Part shown: positions 34,625 through 45,800 of the stretch, in pieces
How positions within the stretch are numbered: position 1 is the first letter of the stretch
Layout: each line of letters starts with the position of its first letter
Source: Cliona cf. orientalis
Lineage: Eukaryota > Porifera > Demospongiae > Clionaida > Clionaidae
Assembly: GCA_963930775.1 (NCBI GenBank)
Contig: OZ005694.1
Location: 620,001-684,000 of the forward strand
Direction of reading: 5' to 3'
DNA: 64,000 bases
Notes under the pieces: generated by a model
Seen by the model: only the letters and a program-made list of their open reading frames with translations
The model's database searches: none
What the model was told of the DNA's origin: nothing
Translations under genes and position numbers: made by a program

Positions 34625-35194
34625 GTGACACAGGATCTGGACTATGGAAACACCACTACAAATGAGCCTGCTCCTGAAATTGGAGATACAGTGTCATGTA
34701 GTACAACTGATAGCCGGTGTGGTAGCAGTGATGACGATAGTGCACTATTCGCAGCGTTAGATCGTATTGGTGATGACAGTGATCGATATTGGGAGGAAAA
34801 TGCAGCAAAAAAGATACAGGAGTTTGAATCATTTCGTGATGTACACCCCAGCATTATAACTGACAAGCAACGGTCCATAGAAGTGCGGGTGGATGGTACA
34901 GGTCAATACAGAGGCACTGCTGCTCTAAGGCGAGTTGACATAAAAAGCTATTTTGAACAACAAATGCAGAGAGAAGCAAAAGCTACAGACTTGTGTCGTA
35001 AGATGAGGGATCGTATTGAAACCCTAGAAAACGCACTTAAAGATTCCAAGGTGAAAATGATGAAAGTATACAGAGAAAGTCAGAAGAAAATAGAGAAAGT
35101 GCGCTATTTTTGGAGGAATAAGATATATGAAGGCAACAGTCGTGGAGCGGAATTATTGAAGTCGGCCCTGATATACCCAGATATGTTTTCTTAG
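34625..35194 (+). CDS. Coiled-coil C-terminal ORF of the CACTA element
   Basis: About 189 codons: an acidic Ser/Asp stretch, then a Lys/Glu-rich helix (RRVDIKSYFEQQMQREAK... MRDRIETLENALKDSKVKMM) ending SALIYPDMFS. A CAG acceptor precedes it at about 34625, so it is probably a terminal exon rather than a GTG-started gene. It may be the tail of a second CACTA gene left after the deletion that removed the end of the transposase. Family not recognised. Confidence 0.45.
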   Translation: MTQDLDYGNTTTNEPAPEIGDTVSCSTTDSRCGSSDDDSALFAALDRIGDDSDRYWEENAAKKIQEFESFRDVHPSIITDKQRSIEVRVDGTGQYRGTAALRRVDIKSYFEQQMQREAKATDLCRKMRDRIETLENALKDSKVKMMKVYRESQKKIEKVRYFWRNKIYEGNSRGAELLKSALIYPDMFS

Positions 35195-35345
35195 GAGAGC
35201 ATAACAGTGATATGTATAGCTACATGCTAGATACATGACTGTTACAGTATCGTTATTGATATTGCCAAATACAATAATAATATAATACAGTATCGTTATT
35301 GATATTGCCAAGTATAATAATGATTATGTTATTATCATGTAAACT

Positions 35346-35858
35346 AGCGTAAGTCATCATTAGTCGACCATCTTTTATTGTCGACCGATATCTACTATAC
35401 GGTGGTTTCGGGTGTGGTCGCGTTTTGCCATACACTATGAACGTATGGCGATGGTATTAATTTTGTGTATCCTACATATATAAAAGTTTCACTCGATATG
35501 AAAACTTGATATTTATGATAGTAGTAAGTAATAATCATGATGAAAGTATTATTTTAAGTATCTACCACTTGCATGCATATTTATTATAAAAATCGGCAAT
35601 CGGTCGACATTAGCGCTGTTGCAAATTACTGGGCGGTCGACAACAGATGGAAACGGTCGCCAAATCATAAAATCATGGGTCTAGCATACTCGCTCATAGT
35701 GACCTGCAGAAACGAGATTCATACATGGTAAGTGGTCCTTTATTAGACAAATGAATTATCTACCGAATGGATTTTGTTCGAGGTTCATAGCACGTACAGA
35801 GCCCGAGTTACAGTCCCGAACGTCTTAGACGGTCGAGAGTTGATGACTTACGCTACTT
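35346..35858. mobile_element. TA-flanked MITE (GCGTAAGTCATCA ends) in the CACTA element
   Basis: GCGTAAGTCATCA at the left and TGATGACTTACGC at the right are flanked by TA, with inner TCGACC / GGTCGA. It splits the right sub-terminal region of CACTA element 1 and has similar ends to the pogo-related elements at 58011 and 60443. Confidence 0.7.
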
Positions 35859-36296
35859 TGATGCACATAGTGTCAGTGTACACACCCTGAACACTACTTT
35901 GATTCCTATATCTACAGTGTACATGGATTGTAAATGCACATTTCAATTGCTTCTACAGTGTACATAGTAGTCTACTAGTGCTGTAAACCATAGCTATGTA
36001 AACCTGAAGGAGACTACTGTGTAATATCTGGGATTTCCTTTGCTGTACACTGCTGAAAACTATGATTCATGGAGCTGTGGAAGATACGCAAGTAAGTATG
36101 AATTATCGTCGATAATCGACGGCTTAGTATATTGTGGTTTCACAATGTAAGCACACAAAGTCCCATTCCCAGTCCAGGTACCAGTATAGTGGCATGTATG
36201 TGCAGTCATGTGTGGGAGTAAACATTAGTGTTGGACGAATGGCTGGTTTAGGTTTACCGTGTGTGCATATTATGCATGCACCCATGCTATGGTATA

Positions 36297-36764
36297 CCGT
36301 ATGGCCGGAAATTTTCGAGGGATCCAATTTTCGCGGAAGGCCCATCTTCAAAGATTTCGCGATCTAATTTTCGCGGATGGACATTCCAGGGTTGCTCCAC
36401 CTCTTACTGCACGCGCGCCGCAGCTCAGGAACCGTCCGAAAAAACAGCAAGCGATCGTTATACTTGTACTTAGCAGAGCTGGAGATCAAGAAATGGCACG
36501 AGAGTAGCATATATATGATCGAGGCTAGAGACATTAATTTGTGCAGAAGAAGCTCGATCAACAATAATGAACTGGTGTGAAGTAAACCTGCCGTTAGATC
36601 AATCCAGCTGAGCAGCGGCATGCACCACGATGGCCACGCCCCCTATTATCGCGCGTGCGCGCGTGCGTTTTGGCTTTTTATTTCGCGGATTTAATTTTCG
36701 TGGATCGCCAGTCAATCGCGAAAACCGCGAAAATTGGCTCCCTCGAAAATTTCCGGCCATACGG
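36297..36764. mobile_element. TA-flanked MITE (CCGTATGGCCGG ends)
   Basis: About 27-bp inverted ends start CCGTATGGCCGGAAATTTTC and are flanked by TA. Further inverted blocks use TTTTCGCGG / CCGCGAAAA. The ORFs inside are on several frames and not convincing. Confidence 0.8.
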
Positions 36765-37152
36765 TAGTATTTTACAGAAGTAAAAGTAATATTAATAATT
36801 ATTTAAGACGTAAATTATGTTATCTCTAGGGCAAAAAAATAATAATCTTTTTTATAGGCTAAAGTAGCCCATGGATTTGATGAACATCACAACAGTTACT
36901 AATACTGTAAACCATCAATAATAATATTATTACTATCAGTGCATGAGAAAGCATTGGAATAAGTGTGGATGGGTGAAAATATTATAAGACACTAATGGAA
37001 GCTAAAACTTATTTGATAATATTTGATTTAGTCAAAGCAGGGTGTATGTATAATTGTGTGTCTCTGAGTGTGTGGGGGGGGGATACTAAATTGACAATGA
37101 TTATTATATTATTAAAAGGGGAATTATTATACAATGTACCTAATGATTACTA
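36765..37152. other. 3' flank of the Death-domain gene
   Basis: AT-rich. AATAAT-type polyadenylation signals on the minus strand near 37100 could serve the Death-domain transcript. Confidence 0.35.
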
Positions 37153-37979
37153 TCATAATTCTTCCTTTATAACTTTGTTATAATCAAGGCCATGGGTTTC
37201 TGCTATCTGTTTGGCTACACGTTTATTACTGATAGGATGCATAGTCACTGCTTTTACAACATCACTCCAGTTTGCTTCTCCACCATTGAAGTATGCTCGT
37301 AGGCAGTCGGCTTTTTTGTCGTCTACAGTAGTAGTGGAATGAATGAGAGTATCAATTATTCCTTCGCTGACACCAAGGTTAGTACAAAGTCCATGCCAAT
37401 TGCCAATGTCCTTAACAGCCTGGATTAAGCTATTCAAACTCTGAACTTCATCATCTATAAAGTATAAAACAAAGACAGAGCAGATGGATAGATGAAGATA
37501 GATGACTAGTCTAAGAGGGTTTGAGGCAGAGAGTTGGGGGGGGTGGGGGGGGGGGGGGGGGACCGGATGGAGGTAGGGAGAGAGAATCAGAGTAGAAGTG
37601 TTTGATGGTGACACTGAATGTTATAATTAAACTGATTGCATAATGGGTATGGCTGCCTAAAATATTATTTTATGGATGGCTGTAAATCATGAAATTTATG
37701 AAGGTTTTCTCCCTCAAAAGTTTCCCGCTGTATATGGTATATGCACTAGTGCATGATTGATGGAATTTGTGCTGAGATATTGGTAGCTATATGCCTTTAG
37801 AGAGAATTCTTCAAATTGCTCTCCCTGCGTCCATAATTATACCATAATTATAATTGGAATAGTTGTTCAGACTCACTTTTGGGGGTGTGATGGTAATGGA
37901 AAGTCGAGACAGCATAATATCCAACAACAGAGAGTGCAAGTGCAAGTAAAACTAAGATGACCACTTTTAACTTGGAGGG
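37153..37979 (-). CDS. Severed 3' end of the Roc-COR gene: membrane segment and Death domain
   Basis: Two minus-strand exons. The first (37979-37877, continued upstream by 47563-47547 across the CACTA insertion) encodes PSKLK, a hydrophobic helix (VVILVLLALALSVVGYYAV) and HYHHTPK before a GTGAGT donor. The second (37454-37153) encodes a Death domain: IGNWHGLCTNLGVSEGIIDTL, then KKADCLRAYFNGGEANWSDVV and a final helix VAKQIAETHGLDY. Both are phase 1, matching the exon that ends at 48896. Death domains are adaptor modules for signalling complexes. In the present arrangement a cryptic AG in the CACTA terminus (TCTAG) could still act as acceptor for the damaged exon. Confidence 0.7.
37495..37562. 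repeat. Poly-G rich tract in the Death-domain gene intron
   Basis: A run of G with few interruptions at about 37536-37561, preceded by purine-rich sequence. Confidence 0.6.
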
Positions 37980-38139
37980 ACCCACTACTAGACAAATCTA
38001 TGTGAAAATTATTTTAAAAATGCTTGAATCAATCTCATTTTCAAATGTATTTGAAACGTCAGCGAAAACTGCGTGAACAATGTTGTGTGAAATTCCATTG
38101 AATTTTATTTGAAAAGTCATTGAAATGTATGTGCAAAGG

Positions 38140-38400
38140 ATTTGAAATTATGTGAAGTAATATAGATAAAGTGTATAAAAATGTATGAATCAGGGATGTG
38201 AAAGTGTATAAAAATGTATGAAACAGGAATATGAAAGTGTATGAATCAGAGGTCAAAAGGAATGTGAAGGTGTATAAAAATGTATGAATCAGGGGCTAAA
38301 AAGAATGTGAATGTGTATGAAATATTATGTATGAATCAGAGGTCAAAATAAGTTTTGTGAAGAGTATGAAAGTACAAGTATAAGTATTAGTAAGAAAGTA
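38140..38400. repeat. AT-rich sub-terminal minisatellite
   Basis: Repeated phrases GTGTATAAAAATGTATGAATCAG and GTATGAATCAGAGGTCAAAA, about 40 bp apart. Inverted relatives lie at 47250-47420. Confidence 0.65.
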
Positions 38401-38407
38401 TTTAGTA

Positions 38408-38413
38408 TTTATT
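38408..38413 (-). promoter_or_regulatory. AATAAA polyadenylation signal
   Basis: AATAAA on the minus strand lies ten bases past the stop codon of the 5-exon gene at 38423-39520. Confidence 0.45.
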
Positions 38414-38422
38414 ACAGTTACA

Positions 38423-39520
38423 TTAGCACAATCGGTCTGGAGGACGAGATGGTCTCGGTGAACGTCTGACAGGTCTACTAGTTTTCACCCTTTCAGTCTT
38501 CCAGATGAATTTGTCATCGTTCTAATAAAGATGAAGATAATAACAACGATAAACAGTTCACTTACACATAATATTATAGATAATCATCCTTCATGCTTTG
38601 GCCATGGGTTCAAAAAATTGGCCTGTGTCTATCTAACCTCCCTCTATACTGAATCCAACAATAAAAGACATGGGATATCATTGGGGTGACAAGCCGACCA
38701 TTGGAGGAAATTGTTATGTATACCCAGTACAATTCATAAACTTCGTACCTCCAATTGACCCAGATCCGTTTTGTCCTGACTGATCCATCACCACCGCTGG
38801 GAGTCAATTGAACACCTGCAACGTTCACGTGTTGCAGCACCTCCACAAATATCGGTTCTGAGAACATATCTATGGTAGTTGAAGTTGCAAGTAAATTTTG
38901 CATGTAGACATAATCATAATAAGATTAAACTTACCGTCAACTTTCCTGACATAAAAGGCAATTGCAAGTTCAACCCCTTCTGAATTGAGGACTATAACAC
39001 TATCACTGTAAGAAAGAATTGACTGAGAATATAAGTATCAGTCCACAAGTGATGGAATTAATTTTAGTATACTTGCCTTGCTCGTGGACCACTCTCCAGA
39101 TCTTTACTTGTAAGGGATCTACAATGTCAATTCCTGATGTCACCTGCAGCTGGGCAGTGACACCCGAGTGAAGCAAGGGTATCAGTCATTACTAAGGGGA
39201 CAATTTGCCAATGACTTCTAAGTGTTTATAAATATTCATGTACTGACACATGAATATCCTGAGGCTAATACGTGTATGTACCCTAACACATATTAGCCTC
39301 AGACTATTCATGTATCCTGTGTACATCCAGTATATACAATAAATTATTGCATGCTTGAAGTTATAGTAATAATCTTATTATTATTCTGCAGCATGCACAC
39401 TGTGTTTCTTACGTCCTCTGGTGGCTGGGTGTCTTCTGTTGTAGTTTCGCTGGTACTGTCACTGCTAGCTGATCCAGGACTATCATCATCATCCAACATA
39501 TCCACCTTCAGCAGTATCAT
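38423..39520 (-). CDS. Small 5-exon gene inside CACTA element 2, unknown family
   Basis: Exons 39520-39413, 39143-39073, 39005-38935, 38869-38724 and 38521-38423 join in phase to 164 aa with a stop at 38425-38423 and a nearby AATAAA. The N-terminus is acidic (LDDDDSPGSASSDSTSETTTEDT). The middle is beta-strand rich (DPLQVKIWRVVHEQG, SVIVLNSEGVELAIAFYVRKV, PIFVEVLQHVNVAGVQL). The tail is Arg/Pro-rich (RRSPRPSRPPDRLC). Not recognised. By position it is a CACTA-borne gene, perhaps accessory. The start may lie further upstream in another exon, since an acceptor CTACAG sits just before the ATG in the same frame. Confidence 0.5.
39248..39323. repeat. Hairpin of about 75 bp
   Basis: CATGAATATCCTGAGGCTAA pairs with TTAGCCTCAGACTATTCATG, leaving a loop of about 30 bases. 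It lies between exons 1 and 2 of the small gene. Confidence 0.65.
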
Positions 39521-41064
39521 CCTTTGACTCTGTAGTTGAGTAGGCTATTCACAAATTTGTACTATACTAAGAGGAAAAATCTCGCTCCGCTCTCTCACTC
39601 TTTCAAATCTGGCCTTTCACACACAAGTATAAACCTACTTAATTACTGTAGAGTAAAGCTGAGTGCATAATATTATTATAATTTCTAAACAGTTCTGCCT
39701 AGTACATCAAGTTGCTTATATGCACCTCCAGATCCCATTATGCAATAATATGATTAGCCATAATTTACAACATTGGTAGCTATACTGCTCTTATATTATT
39801 GTCTCTGCCACTCAAGTTGACCTCAAACATTCAGGCGGTATGTGTAGTTTAAAGGGTATAAGCATGAATTTTATATGTGTGCATGTCAGGTGTAGTAAGC
39901 AATCAAAAGTAGGCTTTGGCGGCTTACATGCACATGTACAGTGGTTCCACAATCAGTTGCCAAATTTGCCAATGGCTGAACTTATTCCACCCTGGCTACT
40001 ACTTCTGGGAGTAATAATATTAATTATATATGTTATCATTGCTCAGCAGTACTCTTTTGGTAAATTCAGTGATAATCTCCAATAACATTATGGCTACGAC
40101 ATTTCTAGAATTGGGGAACCACTGCATGTAGGTGTGTGATCATTTATACATTCAGGCTCAGTCCAGATACATCCATGGCCATCTCGGTGCACACCCTGTC
40201 CGTTGTCATGAGATGACTCCCCCTCAAAATGATTCCCCAGTAATTCTAGCCTATAGGCTCAAATGACCCCACTTCATTTTAACCTAGGTAGAAATGAATA
40301 CCCCAGTCATTTTCACCTAAGGAATAAATGACTCCCTCCAGGATAAAATGACTCCCCTACAAAATCAATGTAACTAATAATATTATTGTCTGTCACTATG
40401 CTATTGACATGTAGCTATACTCATGTTCTTCAGTTTGAACAATATTATACCAATCACTCTGTGGTGCACATTGACATATTATGCAAGGTGGCCATAGAAC
40501 CATGCAGTGAACACAGCCATCACAGGCCACCATGTGTTTCAGAGTGTCTGGACACTCATACATGCATACTTTACGTCGAAAGTTTGCTTGTATAGGTCTC
40601 TGGGTACCTTGCATTCTTGACTGAGATGATTTTTTTTACTTCTTCCATACATGTAGCTATCATAGTAAAATTTTGCAGTGTATTATTCTGAATTAGCTAT
40701 AGCTAGCAGGGTTTCACCCCCCCCCCCCCAAAAGGAAGAGAGAAGAAGAAAAAAAGGGAAAGGATAGAGAGAGAAGTAGTGGGGGAGGGGAGCATTTTAT
40801 TTTTTTGCACTGCGGTGCAAATGATCATTTTAGAACACTAGATGAAATCATATAATACCTCAGTGACATCCAAAAACATATCTTAATGATCAATGGGAGA
40901 GGAGGGGGACACGATGCGTGAAACTACCACACCCACTTCTCCCCCCAAATTTTTTTCTGGATGAAACCCTGGCTAGGTGCTGTTTGACAGGCCTTGAGAA
41001 TCAAGGTTCAAGAGATCATTTATTTAATTTGCTGCACATCAAACCACAAAAAAAGGAGGGATGC
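39521..41064. other. CACTA 2 interior: imperfect AAATGACTCCCC repeats, no clear gene
   Basis: Positions 40210-40370 repeat AAATGACTCCCC-like units, and 41480-41660 carry related units in the other orientation. A Cys-rich minus-strand ORF (40614-40396) is interesting only for its cysteines. Confidence 0.4.
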
Positions 41065-41416
41065 CAGGGGCGTAGCCAGGATTTTATGTAAGGGGGGTGC
41101 TGGAGTACGCGCGCGCAAAATTTTAAGCCACGCCCACTTATTAACCGTCAAGGTCGAAGTTCAAATTGTCAAAGAGAACGCGTTCTGAATGTAGCTAGCG
41201 AGCTAGCTCAAGGTTTTCGGCCAGATTTTGGGATAAGATAAGTTTCTAACTGTCTTCTAAGCTGTTTTTTGTAGTATATGATAGTTTGGAGTAGCCAAGG
41301 GGGTGCTGGATGAGGCTGTTCTATGGACTATGTGAACTAGGCATGTGACTAGGCCTAGGCCAAGAGCAGAGGGGGGTGCTCGAGCCCCCTGAGCACCCCC
41401 CCTGCCTACGCCACTG
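41065..41416. mobile_element. MITE with CAGGGGCGTAGCCAGG ends, TSD GATGC
   Basis: CAGGGGCGTAGCCAGG at the left and CCTGCCTACGCCACTG at the right are inverted repeats. GATGC is duplicated on both sides (41060-41064 and 41417-41421). A half-copy of the same end is at about 47790. Confidence 0.7.
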
Positions 41417-41995
41417 GATGCTCAGCGAAAGTGAGGGACTCGGGCTTTATAGGCAAAGGCCAATGGGCTATTCCAGTTAATAAAGATACACCCCTGTTGA
41501 GGAACGATAATTGTATCCTGAGGGGGTAGCTTGACTTGATGAAGTCTTGGGGGGTGTTGAGGCTATTTTAATGATGTTCTGGGGGTAAAATGGTGCATTT
41601 TAACAATGTCTTGGGGGTCACTGCCTCCATTTTAATTAAGTCTTCTGGTGGAAAGTTATCCGATTACTTGTCTTCAGGGGAACTGGAAAAGTGTTCCTCA
41701 ACAGGGGTGTATTCATATTAACTGTACTGGCCCAATGGCAACTTATTTAGGGGAGTCTGAGGCTTCTTTTTGTATCATGTACATCATTGTTGCATGCACA
41801 GGGGCAGCTGCTCAGCTGCAGGGAGTGTGATGACAACTGCAAAATTCCAATTATCTGGGGCAGCTTAGGTTAAAATTACTGGGGAGTCACTCTAGCCTGT
41901 AATACCGTTTCAGTAGCTAGTTCACCCACCAAATTCACAGGTCAGTACAATTTAAATAGGTACCTACGATATCCATCAGACTTTTCCTGGCTTAC

Positions 41996-42164
41996 CACTG
42001 TAAGCTTGACTCGGCCCATCTCGAGATAGCGTCTGACTCACTGTAGATGAATCTTCCGGCGCGTGCAATGGCCTCCGCTGCTGTAAAGCCTCCCGAAACT
42101 TTTGCGGTATGACGTCTAGATTTTCTGCTGCCCATGTCCCCAGCTCTTTCAGGATATCTTCCAT
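41996..42164 (-). CDS. Single exon, likely first exon of a CACTA-borne gene
   Basis: ATG at 42164, 56 codons beginning MEDILKELGTWAAENLD and rich in Gln/Arg/Ser, ending at a GTAAGC donor with one base over. It is phase-compatible with several downstream exons, but because it lies inside CACTA element 2 it more likely belongs to that element than to the Death-domain gene. Not recognised. Confidence 0.35.
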
Positions 42165-42459
42165 TGAAACTTCTGTTTGCTCTCGAACCTATCTGCACAA
42201 GAACTGAACAACCCGGATGATCCCGCAAAATTTTGAATCTAACTGGTCACATGATATTACATCACGCATGCACGAAACGACCAGCCACACCCAGTTCCCT
42301 CGAGATTGAAGGGTGTGGCTTGCACTGCAATTGACCGTGCTATATGAAACTGTGCAAATCACACTTCCTATTTATTACAGATATAGCACAGCTACATTCA
42401 CATATTTTACTACAAATATCGTTTCACATACTTTTATAACGGAAATATTCACATAAATC

Positions 42460-42708
42460 TGTGGTATCTTTGCCACAAATAGACGGCTACTGTACTACCT
42501 AGCTACCTATACTGTACTCACAAGTGGTGAGCGTCTATGCCTAGCTACACTTCACAGTGTTTTCATTAAAAAGTTAAAAGTGCACAGACATACAGGGGTA
42601 GTACAACATATGAGACAGCTACAGAAGACTGACTGACAAAACACAACATTGCAATGCATTATATAGGTAAATGTGTGGGCGTGGTACAGGAAGTATAAAT
42701 ATACCACA
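42460..42708 (-). repeat. 3' LTR of the Ty3/gypsy element
   Basis: 249 bp, TGTGGTATC...ATACCACA. By eye identical to the LTR at 46893-47141. The polypurine tract AGGAGGGAGGGA (minus strand, about 42720-42709) abuts it. Confidence 0.9.
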
Positions 42709-42827
42709 TCCCTCCCTCCTTAAGATGGGAAGGTCACAAAAATCAAATAAGTTTACAAAAATGAATAAGTACAAAACTCAACATAATAATGAATGAGAGT
42801 GTGAGAATGAGAGTTCAGTTCTGAGGT

Positions 42828-45800
42828 TCATTCGTAGCGGTTAGGAGGTCTACGAATCCTCTGTGGATATCGAGATTCGGTTGGCTCTGGCTCGGGAGGT
42901 GAGGTGTTCTCAGGAGTAATTTCTGGCTCCTCAACTTGAGGGTCAGTAGCCTCAGGCTCAACACCATCAGTAGGTTCAGCGGCAGGTTCCTCAGATACGT
43001 CTTCTGAATCAGAGACAGGTTCAGGAATATCCTCTGCGGCATTTCCAGAGGTAGTAGCAGGAACAGAAGGTAGCCAGTCTTTTAACTGGTCCGCATGCCG
43101 CTTCCAACGTTGACCTTGTTCTGTTTCGACAACATAAGTGACAGGTCCCATCACCTCCACAATAGTACTAGGCACCCAGTCGGGTCCAGGACGGAGATTA
43201 CGAGCCAGTACTCTATCACCAACGATCCAGTCACGAGAGCGAGCACGACGATCATGAGCAGACTTTTGCAGTGCTTGTTTGTCGGCTACAGATTTCTCTC
43301 GATCTGGTTGAAGTAGGGAAAAGCGAGTGCGAAGCTCACGATTCATCAATAGCTGGCAAGGGGGTACACCTGTGGTTGCATGAGCAGTAGTGCGATAAGT
43401 GAGTAGATACGATGAGAGTCGTTGAGTGAGGGAGCGTCCATCGTTCAGTGAAGCTTTCAGACTCTGTTTAAACGATTGCACGAAACGCTCGGCCAACCCA
43501 TTCGATGCTGGGTGGTACGGAGCACTCTTGACATGGCGAATTCCATTGCGCTGTGAATACCTTGAAAGCATCAGCGGTGAATTGAGAGCCATTATCTGTC
43601 ACAATCTGCTCAGGAATTCCATGAGTGCAGAACCATTCTCTCAGGACATCTAGTGTAGCTGAGACTGTAGTTGTGGACATCACTCTCACCTCTGGCCACT
43701 TTGAATAGGCATCAACAGCAATGAAAAACATGACACCTTGGAACGGACCTGCAAAGTCCAAGTGGACGCGTTGCCATGGCCGCGACGGCCAGATCCAGGG
43801 GTGGAGTGGAACTGTAGGAGGTGCTCTCTTCACTGCATGACAGGCTGTACAAGATTTGGCTAGATTCTCAATTTCTTTATCCAGCCCAGGCCACCACATG
43901 TAGCTTCTTGCCACTGACTTCATGCGTGTAACGCCAGGGTGGTCCTTGTGCAACTCCTGTAACAACTTCTCTCTCAGACTCTGGGGTATGATAACACGAA
44001 ATCCCCATAACAGGCAGCCCTCCTCCACCGTTAGCTCATTTCTCCGGTTGAAGAAGGGACGTAGATTTGCTGGCACTTGATGAGGCCAGACACCTTTAGT
44101 GTAGCGATAAACTTTGCTCAAAACTCTGTCTGAGGAGGTTGCAGCTCGCAGTTGTCGCACAGTCACAGGAAGAGCTTCCATTTGCGAAATGTTGAACACT
44201 TTTGGGTCTGCATTAGGGTCATCTGGAGGAGAAATTCGAAGAGGAAGGCGAGATAGTGCGTCTGCGTTACCATGATCACCTGTAGGGCGAAATTCAATCT
44301 CGTAGGTGTAGGCAGAGAGTATCCATGCCCATCTCTGAAGTCTGGCAGCGGCTAGGGGGGGTATCCCCTTCTTGGGTCCCAAGATGGCGGTGAGAGGCTT
44401 GTGATCAGTCACTATCGTAAAGTGCCGACCGTAAAGGTAGGAGTGAAAGCGTTTGACTCCAAAAATGAGAGAAAGAGCCTCCTTCTCAACTTGGGCGTAG
44501 TTTCGTTCGCTACTTGAGAGTGTGCGAGACGCAAAAGCCACTGGTCGCTCAGATCCATCGGGCAGGACGTGGGAAATGACTGCTCCTACTCCATAAGCTG
44601 AAGCGTCTCCTGCCATCTTGATTGGCAGGGATGGGTTGTAGTGCATCAAAACATCATTCGAAGCTAATGTCTCCTTGGCTTTGTCGAAGCTTTGCTGACA
44701 AGCTGGAGTCCATTTCCACTTTACATCCTTACGGAGCAGGCGGTTTAGAGGAGAGAGAATTGTTGCTGCGTTAGGGATGAATTTCCCGTAGTAGTTAATG
44801 AGGCCTAGGAATGAGCGTAACTCCTGTACGTTAGTAGGAGCTGGTGCCTGGAGTATGGCCTTCAACTTTTCTTTGAGCGGATGAATTCCGTCGGAATCGA
44901 TACGGTGTCCGAGAAAAATAACACTTTGCTGTAGAAATCGACATTTCGAAAGTTTCGCATGGATCCCATGACGCAATAGGCATTGCAGTACCTCTTCAAT
45001 ACGTGCTACATGCTCGGCTAGGGTTTTCCCCGTGATGATGATATCGTCTATGTAGCACGCCACACCTTCAACTCCTTGGAGGATAGTGTCCATTGTCCTT
45101 TGAAAGACTGCAGGAGCTGAAGCAATGCCAAAAGGCAGGCGGGTGTATTGGTACAAGCCTTTGTGGGTGTTAATCGTTACGTATTTTCGCGAATCTTCAT
45201 CGAGCAGAAGCTGGTTGTACGCATGCGAGAGATCGAGAGTCGTAAATAGCTGGCCTCCAGCCAGTGACGCAAAAATGTCATCAGGATTTGGAATGGGGTA
45301 CTGGTCGATATCCAGTACTGGATTGACTGTTACTTTGTAGTCGCCGCATAGTCGAACTCCTCCGTCTCGTTTGGGGACTACTACGACTGGAGCGGCCCAC
45401 TCGCTGTAGGGCACCTTCTCCAGTACTCCCGCTTCGGTTAGTCGATCCAACTCACTCTCCACTTTAGCTTTTAGAGCGAGTGGCACGGTGCGTGGCTTGA
45501 AAAACTTTGGCTTGGCTTCTTTTGTCACACTGAGCTTAGCTTGAAAAGGCGATATAGTTCCAAGTGACTCGGAAAAGACTTCTTGATAGCGATCCTGAAG
45601 TGCAGTGATTTGACTCGAAAGATTTTCGGATGAAGGTACTAAGGAGGTTACTTTGGCGATTGTCCTCCAATCTAGCCGTACGACCTTTAACCAATCGCGG
45701 CCCATCAGGCTGGGGCCTGATCCTTGTATAACGAGCAGCTTCAAGTTGCGGTGACTTTGTTGACCGTACTTGACTGTAACTGACAGAATTCCCTTGACTG

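Larger units (their letters stand above)
28768..36079 (+). mobile_element. CACTA (EnSpm) element 1, TSD GAA
   Basis: Imperfect terminal inverted repeats start CACAG at 28768 and end CTGTG at 36079, with GAA directly outside both (28765-28767 and 36080-36082). Sub-terminal regions at both ends (28800-28990 and 35870-36060) contain repeated GTGTACACT- and CTGTAAACTAC-like units in opposite orientations, typical of CACTA elements. Inside are a Tnp2-type transposase remnant (+), a divergent spliced gene (-) and a coiled-coil ORF (+). Total 7,312 bp including a nested MITE at 35346-35858 and a TIR element near 29409. Confidence 0.8.
26963..36124 (+). mobile_element. Pogo-like transposon, interrupted by a CACTA element
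   Basis: The left end AACCGTCGATTATCGACC (26963) and right end GTCGATAATCGACGGCT (36124) are inverted repeats flanked by TA, with the ends uncertain by a few bases. A degenerate pogo-type transposase lies at 27234-28387. Positions 28768-36079 are a separate CACTA insertion, so the pogo element proper is 26963-28767 plus 36080-36124 (about 1.85 kb). Confidence 0.65.

Noticed and set aside
36377-36621. Overlapping ORFs in 36134-36621
   Set aside because: They lie within a TA-flanked MITE or its flank, in several frames, with no conserved features.
40396-40614. Cys-rich minus-strand ORF as a zinc-finger gene
   Set aside because: Cysteine spacing fits no finger I know, and there is no exon continuation. 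Left as unexplained sequence.
41996-42164. Exon as the N-terminus of the Death-domain gene
   Set aside because: The phase would allow it, but the exon lies inside CACTA element 2, and the true upstream half of the membrane-segment exon is found at 47547-47563.
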